The position numbers and the translations under genes are program-made. From Hippopus hippopus (lineage: Eukaryota > Mollusca > Bivalvia > Cardiida > Cardiidae): a stretch of DNA of 64,000 bases. The first letter of the stretch is position 1. Each line of letters opens with the position of its first letter. The stretch covers positions 17,989,239 to 18,053,238 of the forward strand of contig OX328108.1 in the NCBI GenBank assembly GCA_946811185.2, read 5' to 3'. Below, one piece after another: positions 31,687 through 42,997 of this stretch. A model generated the notes under the pieces. The model was given only the letters and a program-made list of their open reading frames with translations. It was not told where the DNA came from and ran no database searches.

Positions 31687-31868
31687 CAGACCTTAGTCCC
31701 TGTTCTCTAGTCATCCTAAATTCGTGCCTATAATGATAATTCCAACGCTAGGTATTAGAACGCAATTTAGAATACGGCAGACCTTAGTCCCTGTTCTCTA
31801 GTCATCCTAAATTCGTGCCTATAATGATAATTCCAACGCTAGGTATTAGAACGCAATTTAGAATACGG
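31687..31868. repeat. 91-bp perfect tandem duplication
   Basis: Two adjacent copies, 31687-31777 and 31778-31868, starting CAGACCTTAGTCCCTGTTCT and ending TTTAGAATACGG. I see no difference between them, so the event is recent, or an assembly error. A 61-codon + strand ORF starts in the second copy; I do not regard it as a gene. Confidence 0.92.
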
Positions 31869-32118
31869 CCCTTTGCTGCATCTGTGATATCTTCCAACGG
31901 CATTCTGGGGCCCAAGTTGGGCCATGGAGCTATGCTTGTTCAGGCAAAGGGACAAAGTGGGAGTTTGAACATCTTTCAAGTGAGAGAAAAAAGACTGTGA
32001 CTATACAGGCAATCCCGTTCTTCATTCAGCAGAGTATTCCCACGGTCTACGAGAGTTCCGGGTTTGAATTTTTGGTGTGGCTGCATTCTGTCCGCATATT
32101 CTTTTCTCCATCCCACAT

Positions 32119-32299
32119 TACTTTAGCTCTTTGCCAAGCGACAAAATTCTAGACTTTTCTCTACTGGAAACATTTGCAGGCGTAAAATTTAATGCGGCTC
32201 AAAAACTGGAATTTCTCCCAGCATTTTCTCTTTTTCGCAAAAAAAAAAAAGCCTTCTACCCCAAGGTCGTTAAAACTCGGGATTGTGTGGTAAGGGTGA
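32119..32299. mobile_element. MITE family A, copy 17
   Basis: CTCTTTGCCAAGCGACAAAA left end, half-stem CAGCATTTTCTCTTTTTCGC, and AAACTCGGGATTGTGTGGTAAGG right end. The first half of the central palindrome is missing. Confidence 0.8.
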
Positions 32300-35200
32300 A
32301 TTTTTCTGTCAGGTGCAGTGTTCAAATCCGTCGCAAAACTGTTAGAGTATCACTCATAGTGGATCGAAGTCTCAGGGCAATTATGTCTTAAAAAACAATT
32401 CAAATATGGAGACTCAATTTGATTATAAAGCTTGTCGATCTGTTTTTTCAGCATTATGAAATGCCATGGGAGTCTTTTTTCTTCCTAAGTTTTCAAAATA
32501 ATTCCCAAAAGTGAAACTAAATTTTGAGAGATCTTGACAATTATTGCAGCAATTAAATATGCAATTAAGTGTGCATTCTGTTGTTTAAGTTGTGCTTTAT
32601 TTTCGTTCAGGTATTCTGAAGACTCGTAAAACATAATGACAATAAGTAGGATGATTTATACTTAATACTTCATCCTTACTAGTTCTAGTACAGGTCGAAC
32701 CCCCACAGGGACCGAGAAAATACATTGACTAGTGTAACGTTCGCTGTTAGCATTTCATGGTAGTAGTATTTTATGGTGATGATGATGATGATGATAATCA
32801 TCATCAATTAAGCAGGATGTTTGGTATGATCATCATAGTCGTAGTCACCATCGTCATCAACATGACGATATCAGTTATGACAGATTTCTGTTGTTGCTGT
32901 TAATATTTGATACATTCTGTTCAAGCGTTCTGACATCATTCTTTTTTTTTTTTTGAAATCATCAAACACGATTTATTTTTCGTGAAGTAATATTGGTCTG
33001 CAAATGTTATGTAGGTGCTATTTGGGACGTTCAGTCGAACCTAACGATCTATATCGTCAGATTTTGATTTACCAATTACCCTGCTAAAACCTGTACGAAG
33101 CTCTCTCTCTCTCTATATATATAAAAAAAACCCCAGGTTTCTGGCCTGAAAAATAAAGGAAGCAAAAAAGTAAGGCTAGAGCGAGATAGAATGTCTGTTT
33201 TCCCCTTTTCAGCATAATTCAAGACTGGTTAACTATCTTGTGTCATATTTAGAATTCATTCAATGAAACCTGCACGAGGTATAGAAATATAAAATCTTAC
33301 TTATACCGTATTAGAATGATTAATCTACTCTTTATTTTTTTTTTTTTTTCAAATTGATGTACGCTCGTACTTCATCGTATTACAGCCTCTGGATAGACCT
33401 AAAGTGCAAATGGTGAAACGCCTTAAGTTCAGAATTCTTACCCCACAAATTATGATTAGGAATTATCACTGTCAAATAAAGGCACTATTCAGAGTCAGAT
33501 ATAGGAGACAAAGTGAGTCATTCTGTCATGGCGCTTTTTAAATGCCTACTGCCCTGTGCCATGGCGTAGGCGATTTGGAAGCGGAAAGTGAACGTACTTG
33601 ACAAGGGTGTTGCTTAATTTAAATGTTAGTCGGCGCTTTTACAGGGATTACATTTTTATAAACAGAAACTTTGCTGTTTTGAGCCTATAAATTACAGGGT
33701 CATTTTTCTGTATTTACAGGAATTGAGGCGAAACCGCAGTAAATATATTAATAGATATAAGGTATATTTCTTGAATATCGTCTTTAGAATCGTGTTGTTC
33801 CACTGCTTTCTCTAGTAGATTGCTCTAGTAAACCTCTTCAGGCTAAAATTCCTCGTGACCCTTTGGGTTAGGCCCTACTTTCTTTCATAGCAACTTCAGT
33901 TGCGTTGCATACCCTGTACATTTATTTTTATACTCTACATTATGTTGCCTATTACTCGACTTGCGATTTCCGGTATTTTGTAAAGCATACTTGTCGATGT
34001 GGCTATGAAGTTGTCGTGGTTCTCTTATAAATACTGATTGAAAATAATAATAATGATTTAAAAAAAAAAGATCTAAGCTCTAGCTTTTTTTTCTATAGAT
34101 ATCTATTATCTGAAAATGTAAATGCAGACTAAATCTTAGCACATTTATCATGAAAGTTTTATAAAGTAAAAGATCATACCTGTATATATTCTGCAAATCT
34201 AGGTCCTGAATAGCGTTCTGTTTGACATTACATTTAAAGAATCTGTTGCTTGGCAATTTTCGTGAAGAAATGGAATGTTGTTGGATAGCATTTCGACAAC
34301 AAAAACACAAATATTTTTGATGCTCTACATCATTTTTCAAAGAGAGAGATTTTGACAGCTTTTATCTTCCATATTTTTCCGAAGCCCATTTTCGAAAGTC
34401 TGACGGTCTGAAAGTCTAGCAGCTTTCATTTTTGACTTAACGAATATTGATACCACTTAATTGGAAAATATTAGTGCTCAAATATACCCGATACAAAGTA
34501 AATGTATGTACAAGTCTTTTAACTCGACCGCATAACGTAAGGCGTTACGTAACTTTTGTAAGTCTTATTTAAAGAATAGGACTTCATTCTGCCTACTGCC
34601 GAGTAGCTGAATCGTTACAATGTGATAGACATCAATGTTTCTCTTCCAAACAACCTAGTTGCTGCAAATTATCGTGCTTGTCTGCTTTCATTGTCAGTCA
34701 GTTGGCTTTTTTTCAACTTTAGTGCTAGACTACCTCTCTTGCTATCATGACCAAACCTTTGCACATTTTAGTGATCGAATGTCTGCTTTTGGTCAAAACT
34801 ATATGTCGTGAACTCTGCTGCTCTCCCTGAAAAATTAGTAGGTTTATGTACAAAGTTGTAGTCTACTTTCTGTCTTTGTAAAACAAGTGATTCTATATGT
34901 ATGTCACTCGACTGTTTTCTTTGTTAGACAAAAATTTGTGCTACTCGAATATACGCTTTTAAAACTTTCTGAAAACTTTCTTGGTAGGAAATCCTTTTAA
35001 GCTCGTCTCTTTACCCTTTTTTTTAAAAACGCGATTTCTTGTGCAAATGCAACACTCGACTTCTCCTTTTACAAGAATACAAAAGCAATCAAGTCTGGGT
35101 GAACATGACTGCTTACTGAACATTTCCTCTGCTCTTGTGCTTCTGTACAAATTTTGAAATGTTAATACTTGTGCTTAACTAAGTTCTTTGCCAACATTAA

Positions 35201-35436
35201 TGCACGGCTGTTTTCAAGCTACAAACTATTTTACCTTTTACTGCGCAGGCACAGGTTTTGACCTTTTTTTATTGAACAGCTATGGTGAAAGACCTAATAA
35301 TCGAATCCTTCTAAATCTAAGAACTGGACCCTTCTCTTCTGTACACCATTGAACTTCATCAATAGCTTTGACTGAATTCTTCCAAACACTGAGATCCACC
35401 TCCTATCGAGTCGCCTTACTACTGTCTTTGACACAG
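32300..35436. other. 3.1 kb without a supported gene
   Basis: A (GATGAT) microsatellite with an adjacent ATCATCATC block near 32776-32806, a T run near 32942-32955 and one near 33338-33349, and TATATATA near 33114. Between 34640 and 35400 a loosely repeated pattern (for example CACTCGACTGTTTTCTTTG and AACACTCGACTTCTCC) may be a very old tandem repeat. No exon with both a convincing frame and splice sites was found. Confidence 0.45.
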
Positions 35437-35440
35437 TTAA

Positions 35441-35644
35441 CCCTTATCCTGCTAAACAACTAAAAGAAAGTTTTTAATTCGATAATAAAAACCCAAATAT
35501 TGCTATTTCAAAATTATGTTTTGGGGAATAATATCTTCTTATCGGACAGTGTGGATCCAAGATCAGACTGCACGTTCTGTGCAGTCTGATCTTGATCTAC
35601 ACTGTCCGCAAATGGTCAGTGAGTCGCGCTAAGCAGCCTAAGGG
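35441..35644. mobile_element. MITE family B, copy 16 (complete; reference copy)
   Basis: 204 bp, bounded by TTAA at 35437-35440 and 35645-35648. Ends CCCTTATCCTGCTAAACAAC and, inverted, CCCTTAGGCTGCTTAGCGCG. Centre: GGACAGTGTGGATCCAAGATC, CAGACTGCACGTTCTGTGCA and the inverse ending GATCTACACTGTCC. TTAA target duplication and CCCTTA ends point to mobilisation by a piggyBac-type transposase; nothing is encoded. Confidence 0.94.
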
Positions 35645-35909
35645 TTAAAACATTGTAATTGTACCAGATCATACACATTTCTCATTTTGAAAACAGAATT
35701 TTTGACGAAATTAATATACGAAAATTCGATGTAAAAATACCAAGCTGTGAAAAATGAAGTAACTTTTAACCATACTTTCAGAATAAGTGGACGGTTCAGA
35801 CTTAGGGTAAGACCTCTGGTACAGTGCAATCGGATCTTGATATATACCATTCTACAAAAAGGAATAACTTTCACACTTCACGCCGATACAAGGAGATATT
35901 TATCGTTAG

Positions 35910-36090
35910 CCTTTTAACAAACAACCCGAGTTTTATGACTCTGAGGAAGAAAACATTTTCTCCTTTTTCCACGATGTATGATCAAGACATTTGTCTTTGT
36001 CCTTGATTATGCCACTTTAAATTTGTCGTCTGCAAGTGCTTTCAGTGTCGATGGACAATCTAGAATTTTGCCGTCTGGCATAGAGGTAAG
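35910..36090. mobile_element. MITE family A, copy 18
   Basis: TTTTAACAAACAACCCGAG left end, GACTCTGAGGAAGAAAACATT, then a single half-stem ATTTTCTCCTTTTTCCACGATG and the arm CGTCTGCAAGTGCTTTCAG. Half of the palindrome is deleted. Confidence 0.78.
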
Positions 36091-36204
36091 CTTCACTCAG
36101 TTTTTTCTCCATTCAATTTTCGATGGGCCTTCTTGTAAACTGACCAACTGACCATCCGGGGCTTGTATATCCGATAAGAAGCACTGCGTTAAACTTGAAC
36201 CATG

Positions 36205-36463
36205 CTCCTGCAAAATGGGGTTTAATGCATCTTCTTGATACAGTATACCAAGGAAATCAGCACACAATTGTGGGATCAATAAAATCCATTTAGTCTAATG
36301 ATTGACTGGATCTGGAGGTAGAATGGTCCTTGGACATGTAGACAATTTACAAATAGCAAAAAGTTTCAACCCATGTCAGCCTGTGCGAATTGCGCAGGCT
36401 GACATGGTTGATATTTTTTGTAGATGCATTAAGCCCCCTTTTCACAGAACGTGGCTCATTTTT
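36205..36463. mobile_element. MITE family D, copy 8
   Basis: GCAAAATGGGGTTTAATGCATC left, GGAGGTAGAATGGTCCTTGG arm, core CATGTCAGCCTGTGCGAATT / GCGCAGGCTGACATGG and CCTTTTCACAGAACGTGGCTC right end. Confidence 0.87.
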
Positions 36464-36638
36464 TTTGTCAAGAATGAAGAGTTCGGTCATGCTTAACATC
36501 GGGTGAACGAGAGTGGCATATGACATAATTATGTGTATGAAAATTGAGAAAACAACATGATAAATTCCAAATATCTTTATCTATTTTCAGGCACTTCGCG
36601 GGAGGACGGGACGACGGCGATATTGAGCTCTGACTTTA

Positions 36639-36690
36639 TCATTTAATTTGTTTCTTCCATACCACTTCCGGCATGTCCGCCATTATTGGT
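36639..36690 (-). promoter_or_regulatory. YY1/ETS-like start region with short ORF (possible first exon)
   Basis: Read on the minus strand, CCAATAATGGCGGACATGCC combines a CCAAT box, a YY1-type AATGGCGGAC and, just after, an ETS-type CCGGAAGTG. In many animal housekeeping genes these motifs sit over the start of transcription and the first codons. The ATG at 36683 opens MADMPEVVWKKQIK and then a stop (36639-36641). After the seventh codon there is a possible donor, GTG|GTATGG, so this could be a first coding exon of 21 bases. I found no partner exon in the window. It may equally be chance. Confidence 0.25.
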
Positions 36691-36699
36691 TTCGAGCTT

Positions 36700-37390
36700 T
36701 TGTGATACCTTAAACTTTTCTAATAGTTTTCGTGGCTTTGTGTATTGTCTGTTTGCTTATCCAATCGGCATACTTCTACAGCACAGGAACTCGAAATGGG
36801 TACATCTGAAGGCGTTAGACTTATCGATGGGAACAATACCATAGTGGTACAATATTGTATTTTTAATTCTTCCATGATGAACTCTTCCCGATACTTCAAA
36901 TAATGGCAAACGTAGAGCGTGCTTGTTTCAAATGTCGTAGCAATCAAAGAAAGATTGAAAAACAAGATAAATGCTATCAATTACGTATCTACTTGTTTCA
37001 GTGTTTATTCAGCATTAGTCAACAGCAACAAAAAGAAACTTGACAACTGAAAAGGCGTGAATATCTATTTCTCATCAAAAATGGCAAACAGATCGGCATG
37101 CGTTGCGTAGGCCTATGGGACCCTGACGGCCATTTTTAAATAAAATGTAACTAGAAACAAAAACAAAACAGCTGGATATTAAGTGTTTGTAGTTGAATTA
37201 TTGGTTTTACGACCATTTTCACACTTACAATAAACTGCCAGGCAAAATATGGAAAAAAAATTCCAGTTATATTTAACTTTTATTGTATTTGACCTTTACC
37301 GAGGTTTGACATACACCTTCACTGCAAGTAAGAAACCCATATCGTAATACAGAACAATATACGGCTGGTCAAGGTCTATTTGTCCAAGAC
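36700..37390. other. Stretch without recognised features
   Basis: No MITE or SINE signature. An 86-codon minus-strand ORF (36720-36980) has a hydrophobic start but no recognisable domain, and I do not call it a gene. Confidence 0.4.
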
Positions 37391-37680
37391 GAACCCGGTA
37401 GCTTAGTCGGTAATGTACAGGGCTTGAAGCTGGGTCAGTCGCTGGTTCTAATCCCCGGCTAGGTATATTTCTCTCTGAGGATTGATGATAGTCATTGCGA
37501 CAGGATTAATTCCTTTCTCTCATTGCTGATCATTGTTTCGACGATGGTTCCACTAGGAAGCAGTCATTGACTTGGGGAAAATATTGTGCCAGTTACTGAA
37601 AAAAATACTCAAGGAAAGCATAGATAAATGCACTGACCGCCGCTATATAACTGACATAATGTTGAAAACGCCGTTCACAC
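37391..37680 (+). mobile_element. tRNA-derived SINE, copy 4
   Basis: Head with A-box-like GGTAGCTTAGTCGGTAATG and B-box-like GGTTCTAATCCCCGGC. Body TGATGATAGTCATTGCGACA, TTGACTTGGGGAAAATATTG, CACTGACCGCCGCTATATAA. 3' end GTTGAAAACGCCGTTCACAC, a mutated form of GGCGTTAAACAC. Target-site duplication not evident. Confidence 0.88.
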
Positions 37681-37936
37681 AGATAATTTGTCTGTCTGTC
37701 TCATATTGACGTGCACTGACCGTAAAACCTGTCTCGGTTGTCTGTGGTAGTGGCAGAGGCAGAGTTAGAGTTGCCACCCATTTAATTTCGTATGAACACA
37801 CTATGTTCCGTGCCTCCAAGAAACGTTCCAGTCCACAACTTCCAAGATTAGTTTTGGGATAGGGATAAGATAGTCCGTGATAGTCTGGCAAATTTCATAC
37901 AAATTGTCTGCAAAAATAGTTCCTTTGCCCAGTTAA

Positions 37937-38143
37937 CACTGCCAAAAGACAAACTTTTAGGCTTATCCAAATTAAAAGCATCTGCATACGACACTCTCTC
38001 TTTAGTAAAACGATGAAATTTAGCTTTGAAGGGATAGAAAATATTGTGGGAAAAGGAGAAAATGCTGGTTCCAGCATTTTCTTCTTTTTCCGACAATGTT
38101 TTCAAAATCATATTTGTTAAAGTACAAGATGATTTGGTATGGG
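37937..38143. mobile_element. MITE family A, copy 19 (TTAA both sides)
   Basis: TTAA at 37933-37936 and 38144-38147. Core AATATTGTGGGAAAAGGAGA, loop AATGCTGGTTCCAGCATT, inverse CTTCTTTTTCCGACAATG. Ends CACTGCCAAAAGAC and GATTTGGTATGGG. Confidence 0.9.
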
Positions 38144-38456
38144 TTAAGAGCAACCATTTTTAGTTGTGTCATGTTTATGGATTTCCTTTTGTTTTGTAAG
38201 ACTTAATAATTTTTGCTGCATTTAATTTTTGATCGATATCAATAAAGTTGCTTATCAATTATGCATTGTCCTATTTTTCTAATTTTATCCTAACTCATTG
38301 AGCGGTTGAAGGTATTAGAACAGAAAAGAGCAGAAAAGACGCTTAATTATGACATGTACGGAAATACATGTACAGTATCGGTTACAAAAAGTATATGAAC
38401 ACAATGAAATACACGTGAAATTGGTCTATTGGAAAACCATAAAACATGTTAGAATC

Positions 38457-38608
38457 TTAACCCTTTACCACACAACGACAAGTTTTAATGACCCTGAGGA
38501 AGAAGCCCTTTGAAAACATGTAGGAAAAGGAGAAAATGCTTTTAACCAGCATTTTTTCCTTTTCCCACAATGGTTTCCGCGCTATCAAAGACAGAAACCA
38601 TCATTTTA
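38457..38608. mobile_element. MITE family A, copy 20 (right end missing)
   Basis: TCTTAACCCTTTACCACACAACG keeps TTAA and CCCTTTACC; core AACATGTAGGAAAAGGAGAA with inverse TTTTTCCTTTTCCCACAATG; then it breaks off after CTATCAAAGACAGAAACC. Confidence 0.85.
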
Positions 38609-38699
38609 GCATCATTTACTATGCAATACACGTGAAATTAGTCAACTGGTAAAAAAAACCCCAAGAATATTACTGATTACCTCCTGTAACAAATTACAG

Positions 38700-39804
38700 C
38701 TACATCCTTTAAAATGAATAAGATATACATGAATACTTTATAAACATCAATGAACAAACTGGTTCATGAAAACTTCGAAAGAACACATGTACCGGCCATG
38801 AATAGACAATACACGAATAGTTTGAAAGCAACCATGTTCAAATGAATAAACAACACATGAATACTTAATAAGAACCCGTGTACAAATGGAAAGTCAATAC
38901 AGTAATTCTTTCAAAGCACTCATGTTCAAATGAATAAACAATACATAAATACTTAGAAATCACCTATGTACAAATGAGAAAGCAATACACGAATAGTTTA
39001 AAAGCACCCATTTTCAAATTAATAAATTACACATTAATACTTAGAAAGAACCTATGTACAAATGAATAAGCAACACACGAATAGTTTGCAAGCACCGATG
39101 TTCAATTTGCACAGGAATATTTAGAAATAACCTCTGTCCTAACGAAAAATACAGTAAAGGAATAGTGTGAAAGCACCAATGTTCAAATGAATTAACAAGA
39201 CGTGAATAGTGTGAAAGCAACAATGTTCAAATGAATAAACAACACGTGATTATTTTGAAAGCACCAATGTTCAAAGGAATAAACAACACATGATTAGTGT
39301 GAAAGCACCCATATTCAAATAAATAACACATGATTAGTGTGAAAGCACCAGTGTTCAAATGAACAAACAAAAAATGGATGCTTTGAAAGGGCCATGCACG
39401 AATAAATAACACAAAATATTGATACTATGAACGGACCCGTGTACCAATGAATAATCAACACAGGGACGCTTTAAAAGAACCCCTGTACGAATGAATAAAC
39501 AACAAAAGTATACTTTGAAAGCATTCGAGCACAAATGGATAATCAATACATGATTGCTTTGACAGCACCAAAGATCAAATAAATAAACAATGCATGAATA
39601 CTTTGAATGCATCCATGTTCAAATTAATAAACAACACATGGTTACTTTGAATGCGCTCATGTACGAATGAATAGACAACACATTCATACTTTGAAAGATC
39701 CGATGTATGGAGGAAAAAAGTAACACATGGATGATTTGAAAGCACTCGTGTACAAATAGCTAAACAATACATGAAGTGCTTTGAAAGCATCAGTCTTCAA
39801 ATGA
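38700..39804. repeat. Minisatellite, unit about 44 bp, first part
   Basis: Units like AATGAATAAACAACACATGA + ATACTTTGAAAGCACCCATGTACA, with measured spacing of about 44 (38841, 38885, 38929). Diverged by substitutions. Generates a series of minus-strand ORFs rich in His, Phe, Leu, Val that are not genes. Confidence 0.92.
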
Positions 39805-40114
39805 TTGATTGATCGGTGGTATGGTGTTTAACGCCGTTTTCTACATTATTTAAGTTATATCGCGGCGGCCAGTGCACCTATTCATGCTTTACTGGAGTTT
39901 CTTTTACCAGTACTCTGCACGATTTTCTTCCCAAGCCACTGGCTGCTTTCCCACATAACTATTGTCGAGACAATGGTCAGCGGTGGGAGAGGAAAGAATC
40001 CTGTCGCAATGACTATAATCAAACCTCGGAAGGAAATTTGCCGAGCCAGTGATCGAACCCACGACCACCTATTCTCAAGTCCTGCACGCTACCGACTGAG
40101 CTACCCGGGCTCGG
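39805..40114 (-). mobile_element. tRNA-derived SINE, copy 5, inserted in the minisatellite
   Basis: Same family and orientation as 6241-6542. The head on the minus strand has GGTAGCTCAGTCGGTAGCGT and GTTCGATCACTGGC (B box); the tail has CGGCGTTAAACACCATACCA. It is flanked by a 14-bp duplication, CAGTCTTCAAATGA (39791-39804) and CAGTGTTCAAATGA (40115-40128), which is minisatellite sequence. The insertion therefore came after the array had formed. Confidence 0.93.
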
Positions 40115-40475
40115 CAGTGTTCAAATGAAAGAACAACACATGAATACTTTGAAAACACCCATGTATGAATGAATAAATAAAATATGGATACTTTGATAGC
40201 ACTAATGTACAACTGAATAAACAACACATGCATACTTTGAAAGCACTATTGTACAAATGAACATAAATACTTCGAAAGTACCCATGTACAAACGAAAGAA
40301 CAACACATGAATACTACAAAAAACACCCATGTATGAATGAATAAACCACACACGGATACTTTGATAGCTCTAATATACAAATGAATAATCAACACATGGA
40401 TACTTTGATAGCACTAATGTACAAATGAATAAACAACACATGTATACTTTGAAAGCATTAATGTACAAATGCATA
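40115..40475. repeat. Minisatellite, unit about 44 bp, second part
   Basis: Continuation of the array beyond the SINE, with cleaner units (TACAAATGAATAAACAACAC, ATGGATACTTTGATAGCAC). Confidence 0.92.
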
Positions 40476-42190
40476 GCCAACTTTCACGGACATGTCTTAT
40501 CAGCAGTCTTGCATATCAACGAATCATAAAAATAATAGATATCATTCGTAAAGGTGTCGGAATTTTCCGGAGTTCGGCGAACTTAAACCCTGTGTAATCT
40601 TTACTTAATATCCCGCAGCTGTAAAAGATAAGAGAAACGAAATGAGAAAAAATATGTGCTAGAGACGAAACAGAAAATTATCTATAAGCAAACCATTCGT
40701 CAGCAAATTAGCCATGGCAAGAAAAAAGGCCTTATTGTTCATCTTGAAAGCATCACATCCAATAAGCGCAAACTGATCCTAGGCGACACTTTAGCACTGT
40801 CTACAGGCATGGTAAAGATAAAAAAGTATTTCTTTTTCTAGTAAGTTATACAAGATGCAGACAGTGTGAATTTAAATAACCATCCATAGATTTCACTAAT
40901 AGGCTGTTGAAACTGAGATAGACTTTTGGCAAAGTTCATTTTCTTTCATACAATTGTAAATATGTTTCGTCCGTTCTATAAACCTGTAGCACTAGCCACG
41001 AGATAGACTGAGATGTTTTTTGGCTAGCTTTGAAATTCAGAATTTCCTGTAACAGTTTTAACCTACTCATAATATTAAATAATCTTTGTAATGCTAGGCG
41101 GTTTAAATAATTAAATCTATTGAACCTAACTAATAAATGATAATTAAGCAGCAGCTACCTTTTTGGCAGCGGGTTAAACCCGCTGTCATAGTCCCCAGGT
41201 ATGAGTAACCAATTTCCGACGCCTATAATATTTATCTAGGTCGAGAAATTCTTGCATCCGGCAACTTTTTCCTGGATACGCGAGGTCAACAAAACTTGAT
41301 TCCTACATGTGACAAAATAGTTCCTTCATGAATACCCAAACGAAGCAATATTACTACGAAAAGATGTGAATAACATAAAAAATAAATCATTTGTCAGGTA
41401 TCGTTTTATTTATCAATGACTGATTTTTGGCTAGGGGCCAACGGCGCCTATCCTTAGTAACCACGTTTCAAACCTTTGCACAAAAGCTGCAACCACTCTT
41501 AACATCATGTGTAAATACGCGCTACTCGGTGCCTGTGATTTGCTGAAACTTCAACTGCCGTTTCTGATTGGTTTGAAACGACACGGGTCGAATCTTCGAA
41601 GAATATGACATGCGCAGACGACACACTTCAAAACCGCCTTACACCTTACGAGTTCATCCGTAATGTATAATAGAAATGGAAAGAGGGCGTCGGTATCTAC
41701 ATAGACCGAGAAAGTACAAAACATTTTCAAAGCAAACGTTTTTATCGGTGTTTGTTTGCATGATGAATTTTGAGCATATGGCACCCTAATGGGATTCGTG
41801 TAACATCGCCTTTCATCGCCAAAGTCCTACGGATTCGGCTAAGACCCGGGTAATCCGTAGTCGATCGGCAGATAGACACTGCTTGCCCGCAACGATTTAC
41901 ATTACTAGCGAAAACGAAATACGAATGGTATCCAAAATGGCGTAGAGAGATCACCGAGGACGCCTCAAAACAGTAAAACGGGGTGTTACGATGCGAAACT
42001 TGGATAAACATGCGACAGCAGAATTCGATTAGACTTGGAATTAAAAGTGCTGCGAAGACCTATTTGCACATTGAAGAAATGCAACTCTTAATTTCCACAA
42101 TCGACTTCGAAAGCTTGCGAACAGCGACGATTTGAAATTTAAATGTAAGGCGAGTGACCGAACTCTGATCAAAACACAGACGGAGGGGGA
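40476..42190. other. Mostly single-copy stretch, CpG-richer toward its right end
   Basis: From about 41400 the sequence has more CG dinucleotides than elsewhere (CCAACGGCGCC near 41439, GACCCGGGTAATCCGTAGTCG near 41844, TCGATCGGCAG near 41863) and an inverted CCAAT box near 41566. It precedes the possible first exon at 42196 and could include its promoter. ORFs here (40656-40841 +; 41551-41784 and 41742-42011 on -) have no recognisable domain. Confidence 0.35.
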
Positions 42191-42195
42191 ATGGA

Positions 42196-42236
42196 ATGCC
42201 GTATTTCGCAGCCAACATCAAACTATGCTGGTGTGG
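42196..42236 (+). CDS. Possible first exon of a 45-residue protein
   Basis: ATG at 42196 opens MPYFAANIKLCWCG. A donor GG|GTAGGTG at 42237 leaves two bases. These, with the first base of the exon at 45334, make a glycine codon and keep the frame of that exon (GAMVSEDAKEAF). The phase match is the main argument. The exon is short, a second ATG in another frame lies just upstream (42191), and the donor is only moderate. Intervening exons could also exist. Confidence 0.28.
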
Positions 42237-42282
42237 GTAGGTGTTTTTATCGTTATATTGTTTTACAGAATTTAATTTGATT

Positions 42283-42455
42283 AACCCTCTTCCTGACTTT
42301 TTTTTTTTAACCTGCCTGCATGATTGAAGGAAATCTACTGATTGATATAAAGCTGTATAGCAGAGAAGAACTGGAAGGGGAGAAAGTGCTTATGAGGAAT
42401 GGTTTCTTTTATCTTTATTCCACAATGTTTTCAAAAGTTATCATCTGCAGTGGGA
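42283..42455. mobile_element. MITE family A, copy 21 (strongly diverged)
   Basis: TTAACCCTCTTCCTGAC left end and TTATTCCACAATGTTTTCAAAAG half-stem; GGGGAGAAAGTGCTTATGAGG is the other half-stem, much changed. Confidence 0.5.
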
Positions 42456-42457
42456 TG

Positions 42458-42657
42458 AACAAAATTTTGGACTTGTTCAAATTGAAATCTTTTGCAGCCA
42501 ACAATATAAATGTGATTGAAAATTTTAGATTTGTTCGTGAAAGAATAGAAAACATTTTTGGAAAAAAACAAGCATTTTCACCATTGCCCGCAATGTTTTC
42601 AAAAGCTTTTTTTTTTTTCAGGATCATTAAAAGTCGGCACTGTGTGGTAAAAGATTA
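42458..42657. mobile_element. MITE family A, copy 22
   Basis: TTGGACTTGTTCAAATTGAAA left arm, AGAAAACATTTTTGGAAAAAAA / GCAATGTTTTCAAAAGC core, then GTCGGCACTGTGTGGTAAAAG right end. Confidence 0.8.
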
Positions 42658-42727
42658 TAATTAGTACTGTTAATTATGTTAATTACTTACAGTACTATCC
42701 CTTGAGAGAGAAAGTCATCTGCAGTAG

Positions 42728-42957
42728 GATAAGCCTTTACCAGACGACAAAATTTCAGCTGTGTCCAAATTGAAAGCATTTGCAGACGACAATTTCAGTG
42801 TGGCTCAAATGGTACAATTTTGATTTTATAGGGTAGAAAACATTGTGGAAAATGGAAAAAATGCTGGTTCCTAGCATTTTCTCCTTTCCCACAATGTTTT
42901 CACAAGGCTTCTTTCTCAGGGTTGTTAGAAGTCGGCATTGGGTGGTAAAGAGTTTAA
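42728..42957. mobile_element. MITE family A, copy 23 (contains duplication breakpoint)
   Basis: CCTTTACCAGACGACAAAAT left, core AACATTGTGGAAAATGGAAA with inverse CTCCTTTCCCACAATG, and GTCGGCATTGGGTGGTAAAGAG right. The long duplicated segment begins inside this element at 42846. Confidence 0.88.
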
Positions 42958-42997
42958 AGTAGTTATAAATGCTAATTATGTTATACATTTACTTGTA

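Noticed and set aside
31815..32000. 61-codon ORF after the 91-bp duplication
   Set aside because: Starts inside duplicated non-coding sequence and has no domain or splice context.
39041..39790. Series of minus-strand ORFs rich in Phe, His, Leu
   Set aside because: They follow the 44-bp minisatellite unit and have no other support.
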